This document shows, one piece after another, positions 16,725-25,626 of a stretch of DNA of 64,000 nucleotides. This stretch comes from Virgibacillus sp. NKC19-16 (GTDB lineage: Bacteria; Bacillota; Bacilli; Bacillales; Amphibacillaceae). Numbering within the stretch: position 1 is the first letter of the stretch; every line of letters begins with the position of its first letter. The position numbers and the translations under genes were made by a program. Under the pieces are notes generated by a model. It made no database searches. It was given only the letters and a program-made list of their open reading frames with translations, and was not told where the DNA came from. The DNA lies in contig NZ_CP074373.1 in assembly GCF_021560035.1 (NCBI RefSeq), positions 492,001-556,000 on the forward strand, given 5' to 3'.

Positions 16725-16821
16725 ATTTTACATTGGTAATGGTTGTTTCTAAAAGATTGTTGCTTTTGGTACAAAAGATATAAAAGACGACACAGTGATA
16801 ATTCTTTGCTGGTTGAGAGCA

Positions 16822-16946
16822 GGGATTCGCTCCGGAAATACATTCCGCGCACCTTAGGGCGGCTGATGAGCCTCCTTGTGCTGGCGCACTGCGGAGTCTC
16901 ACCGTAGCCTTTAGCTCCCGCAGGAGTCTCCATGTATTTCCTCCGC
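16822..16946 (-). repeat. Large intergenic palindromic repeat, copy R1
   Basis: On the minus strand it runs from GCGGAGGAAATACAT through GGAGACTCCTGCGGGAG, GACTCCGCAGTGCG and AGCACAAGGAGGCTCA to ATGTATTTCCGGAGC. The ends are complementary, giving a long imperfect hairpin. It belongs to the same family as the elements at 17003 and 56894. I recall GACTCCTGCGGG / CCCCGCAG elements as abundant in Bacillaceae genomes. No protein is encoded. Confidence 0.85.
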
Positions 16947-17002
16947 TAAATTGCATTAGTAGTCAGTATCCAAAACATTGAACCACCTCATCAGTTCGTG
17001 TG

Positions 17003-17172
17003 AGCGGAGGACCGTTGACTCCTGCTCAGAATAGCACGTGTCTGAAGACCCCGCAGAACTATTAAGGAAGGCCGACTAAAACCGTCCTTTGCGGACTACG
17101 TCGGCATACCCCTTGCCGGGGCAAGGAGGCTGAAGCCGTGCCCTAAGGTCCGCAACGGTCCGGAGCGATCCC
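17003..17172 (+). repeat. Large intergenic palindromic repeat, copy R2, with inserted hairpin
   Basis: It is in the opposite orientation to R1 and only 57 bp away. It keeps GCGGAGGA, GACTCCTG, ACCCCGCAG, AGGAGGCTG, GCCCTAAGGT and TCCGGAGCGATCC in the family order. It has about 50 extra bases after ACCCCGCAG, including a GCCGAC/GTCGGC hairpin. The gene-free interval 16725-17282 is essentially R1 plus R2. Confidence 0.78.
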
Positions 17173-17282
17173 GAACGACGATTATAGCAAATACTTATAG
17201 CAAACAGTAATTACGTCGCATTTTATATCAACTGCTCAGATTTAAAATCAACAATACTTACGAAAAGAGCATTGCTTAAGCA

Positions 17283-17315
17283 TTAAAAAAGCCTCCTCCT
17301 AATGAGCAGGCTTTT
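17283..17315 (-). terminator. Intrinsic terminator of the VanY-type gene
   Basis: AAAAGCCTGCTC pairs imperfectly with GAGGAGGCTTTTT on the minus strand and is followed by T residues, immediately after the stop codon at 17318. Confidence 0.75.
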
Positions 17316-17317
17316 TA

Positions 17318-18340
17318 TTATTCTGCGCCCAAGTACTCTTCTAATGTGATTTCTTCAGACATGATTTCCTGAGCTGACTTTTCCCCAACATATCTCAGGT
17401 GCCATGGTTCGTACTGGTACTCGGTAATTTCTTCTTTTCCTTCAGGATATCGGATGATAAATCCATAGTTAGCTGCATGTTCCTCGATCCATTTCCCTTC
17501 ATCGGTGTCACCAAATTCGGTGGTTAGCTCATTGTTTATACTAGGTGTCGTAACATCCATGGTTAAACCTGTCTGATGCTCACTTTCCCCGGGTTGAGCA
17601 CTGAATTGATTCGCAGCTTCTTCACCATGCTGACTTGCATTCGATGCGAAAATGGCATCCTGCCGCCCGTAAGAACGGTAACCGGATTGTGCAACTAAAT
17701 CAAGTCCTGCTTCATCCGCAGCTTGGAATAACTCTTCCAAAGCGTCAGCGGCTACTTTACGCATTTGTTTTTTTGGTAAATCCTCCGTAAATGGGAAACG
17801 GACGTCCGGAACTACCAGGTCATCAGGGTCATAATCCGATGGTAGGGCGTTCTGCTTGTTGACTAATGCCAATTGATCATACGGATTGGCGAGTACGTTT
17901 GTCTCTTCATCGGATGTGCTAGCTTCAACTTCCTGCGTGAGACCTGCACCTACTTCTACTTCATCGCCAGCTGAAAGTACTTTTTTTATGGCCTCTTTCG
18001 TCTCTTCATTATACACACCAATGACCTGTAAATTTTCCTGCTGTAATTGGAAATCGGTCACTGCCCAAGTTGTAGCGTCATCAAATTTACCGTCCGTTGT
18101 TAAGGAATAGCCAATCTCATTTAAAAATTCCTGTAATGTTTGAACCGCTTCTCCTTGATCCATTTTGCTTAGCTCGGCTTTCGGTAGTTCGTTTGACTCT
18201 TCTTCGGTTTCTGAGCCAGACGTCTCTTCCGCTGCTTCATTATCAGAGTCGCTATTACCTGTGTTTTCGGTATTACAAGCTGTAATGAAAAATAATAGGC
18301 TTAGCATGATTATGGTAAGGGTTATGCCTTTCTTAAACAT
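17318..18340 (-). CDS. VanY-type D-alanyl-D-alanine carboxypeptidase lipoprotein with peptidoglycan-binding domain
   Basis: A 340-residue lipoprotein. The signal peptide ends in the lipobox FITAC (Cys22), then comes an acidic low-complexity linker (about 24-55). A PG_binding_1-like domain (about 58-120; AVQTLQEFLNEIGY and ATTWAVTDFQ) is followed by a VanY metallopeptidase domain (about 155-325). The zinc and catalytic motifs are SEHQTGLTMDV and EPWHLRYVG. It should trim terminal D-Ala from peptidoglycan stems on the outer face of the membrane. It is monocistronic between its terminator and pepT. Confidence 0.9.
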   Translation of the reverse strand: MFKKGITLTIIMLSLLFFITACNTENTGNSDSDNEAAEETSGSETEEESNELPKAELSKMDQGEAVQTLQEFLNEIGYSLTTDGKFDDATTWAVTDFQLQQENLQVIGVYNEETKEAIKKVLSAGDEVEVGAGLTQEVEASTSDEETNVLANPYDQLALVNKQNALPSDYDPDDLVVPDVRFPFTEDLPKKQMRKVAADALEELFQAADEAGLDLVAQSGYRSYGRQDAIFASNASQHGEEAANQFSAQPGESEHQTGLTMDVTTPSINNELTTEFGDTDEGKWIEEHAANYGFIIRYPEGKEEITEYQYEPWHLRYVGEKSAQEIMSEEITLEEYLGAE

Positions 18341-18467
18341 ATGCTTCTCTCCCTGTGCGTTTCTAACAAATCAGCTTTAATTTTCTCATAGGACAGGATA
18401 ATGAGCAATATGAATTTTTTGCAATAGATAAAGCTAGGTTCAAGAATATGAATTCGGCTTTACTTGT

Positions 18468-19697
18468 TTACTTAGATTCAAATAGCTTACAAATCTCCAC
18501 AATCACATTTGTCGCTTTTTTCATATTATCAATAGAAATATATTCATATTTGCCGTGGAAGTTTTCCCCACCTGTAAAGATATTTGGTGTCGGTAATCCT
18601 TTATAGGAAAGCTGTGAACCGTCTGTTCCACCGCGGACAGGTTTTACCAGTGGTTGGATATCCAAGTTTTCCATCGCTTTGTAGGCAATGTCGACGATTT
18701 CTTTGACAGGTTCGATTTTCTCACGCATATTGTAATACTGATCTTTCATTTCTAATTCGACACTTGCTTGGCCGTACTTATCTTTCATTTCACTGACGAA
18801 TTGTTCAACTGTAGCCTTTCGTACTGCAAAATTTTCTTTTTCAAAATCACGGATAATATATGTAGCTTGTGTATTTTCCACATCCCCATTTACGGAGATC
18901 AGATGGTAAAACCCTTCGTATTTCTCCGTATGTTCCGGTGCTTCCTTCGAGGGGAATTTCCCGATGAATTCAGCGGCCATTTTCCCGGCATTGACCATTT
19001 TATCCTTAGCTGTACCTGGATGGACACTGTTTCCTTTGAACGTTACCTTAGCTGCTGCTGCATTAAAACTTTCATATTGCAATTCGCCTAGTGGCCCACC
19101 GTCAACGGTATATGCATATGTAGCATCAAATCGATCTACATCAAATTTATGCGGTCCGCGTCCGATTTCTTCGTCTGGGGTAAAAGCTACACGGACACTG
19201 CCATGCTTGATTTCCGGATGTTTTATGAGATAATCCATAGCTGTCATAATTTCAGCAATACCCGCTTTGTTATCTGCCCCAAGAAGTGTTGTGCCGTCTG
19301 TCGTGATCAGCGTATGCCCCTTATAGCTGGGGAGCTCCGGGAATTCTGCTGTTGACAAAACAACTCCTAAATCCTCATTAAGTGTAAGGTCATTTCCATC
19401 AAAATTTTCAACGATTTGCGGATTCACATTTGTACCGGTGAAGTCTGAAGACGTGTCAATATGTGCCATAAAGCCAATGGTTGGTACTTCTTTTTCCGTA
19501 TTGGAAGGAAGTGTTGCCATAACGTAACCATGCGCATCAATGGCTACTTCCTCCATGCCGATTTCCTTTAATTCATCGACTAATTTATTTGCCAGGTCAA
19601 ACTGCCCTGTGGTAGAAGGGGTATCTGGACTCGCTTCATTTGATTGGGTGTCTATTTTTACATACGTAGTAAATCGCTTGATTATGTCTTCTTTCAT
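18468..19697 (-). CDS. pepT: Peptidase T (tripeptide aminopeptidase)
   Basis: About 409 residues of the M20B family, releasing the N-terminal residue of tripeptides in the cytoplasm. Metal ligands are HIDTS (His about 79), LLGADNKAG (Asp about 140), PDEEIGRG and the C-terminal [19 protein letters not shown] is also conserved. Of two in-frame ATGs, the second (19697) has GGGAG at 9 bases, while the first touches the SD, so the second is preferred. Confidence 0.95.
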   Translation of the reverse strand: MKEDIIKRFTTYVKIDTQSNEASPDTPSTTGQFDLANKLVDELKEIGMEEVAIDAHGYVMATLPSNTEKEVPTIGFMAHIDTSSDFTGTNVNPQIVENFDGNDLTLNEDLGVVLSTAEFPELPSYKGHTLITTDGTTLLGADNKAGIAEIMTAMDYLIKHPEIKHGSVRVAFTPDEEIGRGPHKFDVDRFDATYAYTVDGGPLGELQYESFNAAAAKVTFKGNSVHPGTAKDKMVNAGKMAAEFIGKFPSKEAPEHTEKYEGFYHLISVNGDVENTQATYIIRDFEKENFAVRKATVEQFVSEMKDKYGQASVELEMKDQYYNMREKIEPVKEIVDIAYKAMENLDIQPLVKPVRGGTDGSQLSYKGLPTPNIFTGGENFHGKYEYISIDNMKKATNVIVEICKLFESK

Positions 19698-19926
19698 TAT
19701 GTTCATCTCCCTAAGTTAATTTACTATATGGTATCATATTATATATACTGAATTAAAATTGTTTGAAGAATTGGAAGATTAGTCTTTCACTAATGGCGAT
19801 CATCGGTTAAAATTAACAGTAATTACAGAAAAGATAGCAGGTATGAAATTATACAAAAAGACGGTTTTGAAATATAAGGATCAAGATGATGGGAATTTTC
19901 TAAATAAATATGATGGAGGGGTAACA

Positions 19927-20769
19927 TTGACTTATTTAATTAGCGTAAATCGCCTGAAGAACCGACTGGAAAATAATCAAGACAATACAGTGATTGTGGA
20001 TGTACGTTTTCAGCTGAATGATCCGGATGCCGGGCGGAAAATGTATTTGGAAAGTCATCTTCCAGGCGCGGTTTATATGGATTTGAACAAGGATTTAGCC
20101 GGGAGAGCTGAAAAGCACGGAGGAAAGCATCCATTACCTGACATGGATATGTTTGCAGCCAAAATAGGAAAAATCGGTATTGACCATCAAACGTCTGTTG
20201 TTATTTATGATCAAGAAAACGATATGTTTGCCGCGAGATTGTGGTGGCTGCTTAACTATTTGGGGCATGAAAAAGTGTATGTGTTAGATGGTGGTTACGC
20301 GCGCTGGGTAGCGGAAGGTAATACGGTTACGGATGACATTCCAACACTGGAGGAAAAAGGTTTTCAGCCAGTAGCAAGAGAAAATCAAGTTGCTGATATA
20401 GAGGAAGTAAAAGAAAAACTGGAAGATCGCTCAGCTGTTTTAATCGATTCACGCGCGAAGGATAGATACTTAGGTGAAACGGAGCCATTATATGTAAAAG
20501 CAGGGCACATTCCAGGAGCAAAAAACTTCTTCTGGAAGGACGTTTTAACAGGAAAAGGTTTTTGGAAAAAGAAGGAGGAACTTAGAGATCATTTCGCGTC
20601 CCTATCTAAAGATGAAGAGATCATTGTTTCCTGTGGGTCAGGTATCTCGGCATGTCCCAATGTACTTGCATTAAAAGCAGCAGGATATACTAATGTTAAA
20701 CTTTATCCTGGCAGTTTCAGTGATTGGATTTCCTATGAAGATAATGAAATAGCGACGGGGGAAGAGTAA
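19927..20769 (+). CDS. 3-mercaptopyruvate/thiosulfate sulfurtransferase (double rhodanese)
   Basis: About 280 residues with two rhodanese domains. The N-terminal non-catalytic one contains VDVRFQLNDPDAGRKMYLES and GAVYMDLNKDLAG, and the C-terminal one the catalytic loop SCGSGISACPN (Cys about 238). The CGSGI loop is typical of mercaptopyruvate sulfurtransferases. The frame is open to ATG 19843, but TTG 19927 is preceded by GGAGGGG at a good distance and gives the usual family length. It is 3 bases upstream of tag, so they are probably one transcript. Confidence 0.88.
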   Translation: MTYLISVNRLKNRLENNQDNTVIVDVRFQLNDPDAGRKMYLESHLPGAVYMDLNKDLAGRAEKHGGKHPLPDMDMFAAKIGKIGIDHQTSVVIYDQENDMFAARLWWLLNYLGHEKVYVLDGGYARWVAEGNTVTDDIPTLEEKGFQPVARENQVADIEEVKEKLEDRSAVLIDSRAKDRYLGETEPLYVKAGHIPGAKNFFWKDVLTGKGFWKKKEELRDHFASLSKDEEIIVSCGSGISACPNVLALKAAGYTNVKLYPGSFSDWISYEDNEIATGEE

Positions 20770-20772
20770 AGA

Positions 20773-21336
20773 ATGGATAAGCAACGTTGTGCGTGGGTTA
20801 CAGCTGACCAGGTTTATATTGATTATCATGATTATGAGTGGGGGAGGCCAACCCATGATGATCAAAAATTGTTTGAAATGTTGTCATTGGAAGGTGCTCA
20901 AGCTGGTTTGAGTTGGATTACCATTTTGAAACGCCGGGGAAATTATCGCAAAGCATTTGATGGGTTTGACCCTAAAGTTGTCAGTGAATACGGGGAGGAT
21001 AAAATTGCGGAGCTTCTGCAGGATGAAGGTATTATAAGGAATAAGCTCAAAGTTCGCTCGGTTGTTACAAATGCTCAAGCCTTTTTAAAGGTACAAGAGG
21101 AATTTGGAAGTTTTGAAGCGTATATTTGGCAATTTGTGGAGGGGGAGCCGATTATCAATGACTTTCAATCAGATGCACAAGTTCCAGCAACGACCAAAGA
21201 ATCAGAGCAAATGAGCAAGGATCTGAAGAATCGCGGCTTTAAATTTGTAGGACCTACGATTTGCTATGCATTTATGCAAGCAACCGGTATGGTGAATGAT
21301 CATACGAAGGGGTGTTTTCTGTATGCTAGTAAATAG
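20773..21336 (+). CDS. tag: DNA-3-methyladenine glycosylase I
   Basis: A 187-residue base-excision enzyme that removes 3-methyladenine. The helix-hairpin-helix fold signatures are RCAWV at the start, YHDYEWGRP with the catalytic Glu, SLEGAQAGLSWITIL and RGFKFVGPTICYAFMQA. The zinc ligands Cys6, His18 and the C-terminal DHTKGCF are present. It follows the sulfurtransferase gene by 3 bases. Confidence 0.95.
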   Translation: MDKQRCAWVTADQVYIDYHDYEWGRPTHDDQKLFEMLSLEGAQAGLSWITILKRRGNYRKAFDGFDPKVVSEYGEDKIAELLQDEGIIRNKLKVRSVVTNAQAFLKVQEEFGSFEAYIWQFVEGEPIINDFQSDAQVPATTKESEQMSKDLKNRGFKFVGPTICYAFMQATGMVNDHTKGCFLYASK

Positions 21337-21371
21337 TGTGCTACCTGAGGCTTTATAACAAAAGAAACACG

Positions 21372-21402
21372 AGAAATAGCTACCCCTTCAAGGTAGTTAT
21401 TT
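21372..21402. terminator. Hairpin between tag and the chemotaxis receptor pseudogene
   Basis: GAAATAGCTACC and GGTAGTTATTTC form a 12-bp stem with one wobble between converging genes. Flanking T-tracts are short, so terminator strength is uncertain. Confidence 0.55.
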
Positions 21403-21415
21403 CCATATCAAATTT

Positions 21416-22581
21416 CTAAACAAATCTAAATGCTCTAAGCTCTTCATGCAATTGCTCAGCAAGCTGGGCCAGTTCATCTGCACTGTGGGAAACTTCCTCC
21501 ATTGAGCTGGATGTCTGTTGCGTGGAAGCGGCTGTCTGTTCAACGCCGGCTGCTGATTCTTCTGAAACAGAAGAAATTTCTTCAATAAGATTATTCATAT
21601 CCACACTGTTTCCTACGATATCCTTCAGATTTGTCGATATGCCATTTATTTTATAAACCATATCCGTCACCGAATGATGAATCGCTTCAAAGCTTCGTCC
21701 GGTAGCCTCAATTTGATTCGTTCCTTCTTTTACCTCGTTATAGCCTGTATTTAATAAATCAACAACAGAGCCAGTTTCGGTTTGGATATTCTTTACGATG
21801 GCTAGCCATTACTAATCTCACCGCTATTGTAGCAGGCATTTTATTAATGATTTTACTTAGCCGACGAATAACTTCGAATTTGAAAACGGTGGTTAACATA
21901 ACCTCAGAAATCGCTGATGGAAATCTAAAAGTTAAATCAATGGAATATTATGAAAAATATGAAATTGGGCAATTGGCTGCGGCTGTTAACCAAATGAAAG
22001 GTAATTAAGCTGGAATTCATTGATTGTGTCGCTGCCTGAACTGAATCTTCTTGTTCAGATTGCACATTTTCAATTAAGCCATTTACCAAATCGATTGTTT
22101 CACCTCTAAGCCTGGAAGAGTAATCACGTAAGGAAATGGCAGTAGAATCGTCCCCGCTATTTACAGCGTCTACCATTCTAGTTAAAAATGCGTCATTAAT
22201 AATTTCATCATTTGATTGAATCTGCTCAAACATTTCTATTTGTTCTGTAGTATTCATGGTAGGAGCAAGCGCTTCTGCCAACTCGGAGAAATTCTCCTGA
22301 TATGCCGCAAACGAATCAATATAGTCATCGTTTCCCGTAATTAGATAATCAGCACTCTGCACATCTTTTGCTTGAATGATCGTAGCCATCTGCGCCATAT
22401 TATTTACCCGCGCGCTATGATCATTAATCGCCTTAACATCCTGCTGCCCTGCATTTAATTGAAGGAAAACAATGATGCTTGCGACAGTAAATAGAATTGC
22501 GGTTAGAAAAAATACGGTTAAATATTTATTACCTATTCTGATATTATTCCATCTTGTTTTTACATTTATCTTATTCTTCAT
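21416..22581 (-). pseudogene. Methyl-accepting chemotaxis receptor, deleted and internally inverted
   Basis: Minus-strand sequence from 22581 to about 22007 encodes an intact N terminus: one TM helix (NKYLTVFFLTAILFTVASII) and a helical extracytoplasmic sensor ending QAATQSMNSS. The expected continuation, the second TM helix and HAMP domain (AITNLTAIVAGILLMILLSR to EIGQLAAAVNQMKGN), is present but on the plus strand at about 21802-22007. Minus-strand coding then resumes (IVKNIQTETGSVVDLL) and ends with ASTQQTSSSMEEVSHSADEL at 21416. The highly conserved cytoplasmic hairpin tip is missing altogether. The gene cannot make a receptor; it is an inversion plus deletion, or an assembly fault. Confidence 0.85.
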
Positions 22582-22728
22582 AGGATCCCCCATAGGTACG
22601 TTTTCATTTTATATCGGCATAAAGTATCTAAGTATTTAGTACTATTTTTTAAATGGAAATTTATAACGCTTGAAATCACCCTGGTGTATCCTTTATAATG
22701 CCAAATTGTGTGTTTATAAGGAGGGGTT

Positions 22729-23223
22729 ATGATGAATCAAACAGATGTCTTGGAAAGAGATGAATTAAAACAGGAATTGGATTCTCTGGAAATTCAACTT
22801 TTCCGTATGCAGGAAAATATGAGGAAAATAGCAAAGAAGAACGAAATAATTAGTATTGACCAAACGAAACATGGCGGATGGGTGGTCATTTATGCAAATA
22901 AAGCGAGCAATAAATATCAGATTATGCTTCATGACTGCACCAAACCCTACCGAGGAAAATGGGACGCAGCGATTGAAACGACGTACAAGGATCAGCATAC
23001 GCTCCACATTGCTGATATAAAAGGTGAAGAGAATAAAGGTTATGGATCCGTTTTAATGAAATATATTAAAGAAATCGTTGATGAAGAAAATATGCAATCA
23101 ATAACCGGTGATATTGCAAAGCGAGATTTTGATCATGTGGAACGACTGAAGCATTTTTACCGTAAGCATGATTTTGATGTGAAAATTGATTATGACGAGC
23201 AGTATGGCGAGATTGTTTGGTGA
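22729..23223 (+). CDS. GNAT-like acetyltransferase-fold protein with N-terminal coiled coil
   Basis: A 164-residue protein. Residues 5-45 form a charged coiled coil, and the rest looks like a reduced GNAT fold: strands around GGWVVIYAN and QIMLHDC, then KGYGSVLMKYIKEIV resembling the acetyl-CoA P-loop, and HFYRKHDFDVKI as the last strand. It starts at ATG ATG behind AAGGAGG. Enzymatic activity is not certain because the P-loop is short. No informative neighbour. Confidence 0.6.
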   Translation: MMNQTDVLERDELKQELDSLEIQLFRMQENMRKIAKKNEIISIDQTKHGGWVVIYANKASNKYQIMLHDCTKPYRGKWDAAIETTYKDQHTLHIADIKGEENKGYGSVLMKYIKEIVDEENMQSITGDIAKRDFDHVERLKHFYRKHDFDVKIDYDEQYGEIVW

Positions 23224-23262
23224 AAGGGCTATTTCTTTATTATGGGGGGATAGCCTTTTTTT
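23223..23262 (+). terminator. Intrinsic terminator after the GNAT-like gene
   Basis: AAGGGCTAT and ATAGCCTTT form the stem, followed by seven T residues, right after the stop codon. Confidence 0.85.
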
Positions 23263-23312
23263 GTGGAATTTCGTAGCAGCTTATTTTATGGAGAGGTTGA
23301 GGCTTTTATCCA

Positions 23313-23420
23313 ATGATATCAAGATCAAAAATTAGAAATCCGTTTTACGGACAAGAGGTTGGATGGAAGAATCCCCTCGCGCAAATGACCATGATGAATT
23401 TACAAAAAGATAATAATTAG
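23313..23420 (+). other. Possible 35-residue ORF or gene remnant
   Basis: An ATG-initiated frame encodes MISRSKIRNPFYGQEVGWKN and continues to a short basic tail. The composition looks protein-like, but no strong SD is present and a stop lies just upstream in frame. I do not recognise it; it may be the tail of a lost gene. Confidence 0.25.
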
Positions 23421-23658
23421 AGTCACTTCTCATTAGAGGAGCACTATTATTTAATTTTAAATTAACCTAATTTTCAATATCTGATGGTGTCTTCGTTTGG
23501 AAAATAATAATATGTAGTTTTTCTGCTCACATAATTGAATTTTACCCCTGTTAAATGCATTGAAAAGGGCACTTTTCAGAGTGACATTGAAATTGCAAGC
23601 ACGGTATCATAGCAGTATACTATAATAAATAAGTTATGCGAGGGAGGAGTTACTAAAA

Positions 23659-23919
23659 ATGAAAAATATTAATTCACCAGAAGAGTTATATGAAGAAATG
23701 GATAAATTGGATAAAAGGGATTCCGTTACTCAGTTTTCTGTCCAAGGTAAAGGGAATTTCACTTTAGTTTATCAAGGTAAAGACACAACAGTAGAGGAAG
23801 AAATTGAATCAGACGAAGAACTGAAAAAAATGGTTCACGAGAGTCTTGCTGCATATGAGCGAGGTGATTATCAGACGACTTCAGGGTTATTAAAATCCTT
23901 ATCAAAGAAAGAATTTTGA
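23659..23919 (+). CDS. Probable antitoxin of a type II toxin-antitoxin pair
   Basis: An 86-residue acidic protein with a strong SD (GGGAGGAG, 9 bases before ATG). Residues 1-20 are helical, 22-45 form strands (TQFSVQGKGNFTLVYQGKD), and the C-terminal half ends MVHESLAAYERGDYQTTSGL plus a short basic tail. That ending resembles antitoxin C termini that cover RelE/ParE-like toxins. Its stop overlaps or nearly touches the next, basic gene. The assignment rests on size, order and the neighbour's fold, not on a verified family. Confidence 0.55.
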   Translation: MKNINSPEELYEEMDKLDKRDSVTQFSVQGKGNFTLVYQGKDTTVEEEIESDEELKKMVHESLAAYERGDYQTTSGLLKSLSKKEF

Positions 23920-24257
23920 TTATGGATATAATTTGGCCGAAACCTATAAAAATTAAATTATTTTCTTTTAAGTCAGCCCATTTTACTTCTGCAGAAACAC
24001 GCAGTTATTTAGAGGCGCTGATTATGAAGATAGAAGAGACTCTTTTAAGTGATGTGGTGAGTCTAAGATACAAAGAAGAGATAGGTAAATTTAAAGGTAT
24101 TTCCAGAATTGTTATCGATAAATTTAAAATTTATTATAAACAAACTGTAAGTAAGATAATTATTATTGGGATAAAATTTCCTGGCGAAAAAGTAATAAGA
24201 CTTTGGCTCATTCATAACCGCTTAATATCAAACCCAAAAGAGATCATTAAATTTTAA
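23916..24257 (+). CDS. Probable RelE/ParE-like toxin
   Basis: About 111-113 residues, basic (many Lys/Ile). The start may be TTG 23916, overlapping the antitoxin stop by 4 bases, or ATG 23922. The pattern of an N-terminal helical pair (SAETRSYLEALIMKIEETLL), then a beta-rich core (GISRIVIDKFKIYYKQTVSK, IIIIGIKFPGE) fits the RelE/ParE fold, although the catalytic residues of characterised RelE toxins are not obvious. If active it would cleave mRNA or inhibit gyrase; neither can be claimed from sequence alone. Confidence 0.5.
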   Translation: MIMDIIWPKPIKIKLFSFKSAHFTSAETRSYLEALIMKIEETLLSDVVSLRYKEEIGKFKGISRIVIDKFKIYYKQTVSKIIIIGIKFPGEKVIRLWLIHNRLISNPKEIIKF

Positions 24258-24275
24258 AAAATGTCGAATTTTATT

Positions 24276-24303
24276 GTTGAAAGGAACGTGTATTCCTGTA
24301 TAA
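24276..24303 (+). promoter_or_regulatory. Sigma-A-like promoter with no gene close behind
   Basis: TTGAAA and TATAAT with a 16-bp spacer lie just past the toxin gene. The next start codon (24497) is almost 200 bases away and lacks an SD, so the transcript would have a long leader. Confidence 0.5.
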
Positions 24304-24496
24304 TGATATGTAAATAGTGGTTACACACAATATTGAATTAATTCTCCAATCTTAATCTACAAGCCGCCCCGACCGAAGAAAAACCTTAGCGACTCCCCGT
24401 CAAAGACTTATCATCTTGATATCATTATGAAACACCATTTATTTTTAAATAAAATAACGTTATAGGAACAAATCATGCCGTTGTTGTACAGAGACC

Positions 24497-24970
24497 ATGT
24501 CGAGACTGATCCAGGAAAAAATTAATGAGAGAGAAAACGCAGCGTATGTGGAATTTGCCAAGGGCGATGATGAGGTTTTGCCTGATAAATCATTTGATCA
24601 GTTGACGGAGGAGTTGAAACTGGTACGGAAAGATTATCGGAAAATTGATTATCTCATTGCTAAAGCAAATATCGATCACATAATCAAGTGGGAGGATGGA
24701 GATTTATCTATTGCTGAAGCCATTGAATTAGCAAAACAATTGCGTGGTGAGGTAAATTTATTAAAACGATTTGGGATGAACAAGCCGATAGATAGGTTAG
24801 GAAACTATCATATGCAAGAGACAATCTATCGGAAAGCGTTGTTTGATCCCAGCAAGTTAAAAGAGCGTGCTATGAAACTGGAAAAGAAAGCAAACCGGCT
24901 GTCGATGGCAATAGAAAAACAGAATCATCAAGTAGAAGTGGAGTTCGCCGAAGCTGAACAATATTTATAG
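24497..24970 (+). CDS. Coiled-coil protein, possibly DIP1984/septicolysin-like
   Basis: A 157-residue, strongly helical and charged protein. Segments such as KIDYLIAKANIDHIIKWEDG, SIAEAIELAKQLRGEVNLLK and the final pairing helix recall the layout of the DIP1984 family (INxTN, L-x-EAIxERDxL, terminal REL-x-KIQ helix), but similarity is weak by eye. No SD precedes the ATG, so the N terminus may be truncated or the start elsewhere. It sits in a region of accessory-looking genes beside the toxin-antitoxin pair. Confidence 0.4.
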   Translation: MSRLIQEKINERENAAYVEFAKGDDEVLPDKSFDQLTEELKLVRKDYRKIDYLIAKANIDHIIKWEDGDLSIAEAIELAKQLRGEVNLLKRFGMNKPIDRLGNYHMQETIYRKALFDPSKLKERAMKLEKKANRLSMAIEKQNHQVEVEFAEAEQYL

Positions 24971-25626
24971 CAAGGGAGTTATACCTTGCTTCGAGCAAAG
25001 GAATATCTTTTGTTCGAAGCTGGGTATAACCCGGCTATAAGGAGAACAAGAAAATATGCTTTTAAACGTTTTGTGCAAAACAAAAGAATTTAATATTACA
25101 ATGTAATGGTAAGCGTATGTCGAAGCGACACGAATAAACGAATCACGAGTCAACAATTAACGTTATGACGGTTGACGGACGAACTTTTAGGCTCAATAAC
25201 CTAGTGAAATTTCTTTCAGACTCCTTAAAGGAGAGGGAGGTATCACAGGTGGTGTCTCTCTTTCTGTTTAAGTGTCTAATATCTTCTCTAATTGTTGTGG
25301 AGTTGTAGCTTTTAAGTAAACTAGTAAGAAGAAAGTAGAAAAAGTATTATGTTCACTCATATGATATAATGAATGAATTAAGGACTGTCAGTATTTGTGT
25401 TGGTTAATACGAATGAGTCTTCTTTAGTTGCCAAACCATTTGCAAGGATTAAAATTTGATAAGGAATAAACGTATTTTTACAGAGATCAATAAATTTTGA
25501 TATAGTTTTAGATCAATTTGAATTTAGTTAGTGATAAAGTTGTGATCGCTTGTTGTGAAGGCAAGAAGTAGTAATTGAAAAAACATTATATTTTTAGAGA
25601 GCAAGGAAAGGAGGGAGAGGATTAAT
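24971..25626. other. 656-bp gene-free region with a long hairpin
   Basis: At 24970-25032 a nested hairpin is visible: CTTCGAGCAAA/TTTTGTTCGAAG inside GAGTTATACC/GGGTATAACC. After it AAGGAG precedes a 16-codon ORF (ATG 25056, MLLNVLCKTKEFNITM). A GAGAG/CTCTC stem with a T-rich end lies at 25231-25270. The remainder is AT-rich with no supported gene. Confidence 0.5.

Noticed and set aside
21799-22007. Site-specific invertible switch in the chemotaxis receptor
   Set aside because: No inverted repeats longer than a few bases at the borders, no recombinase nearby, and part of the signalling domain is missing in either orientation.
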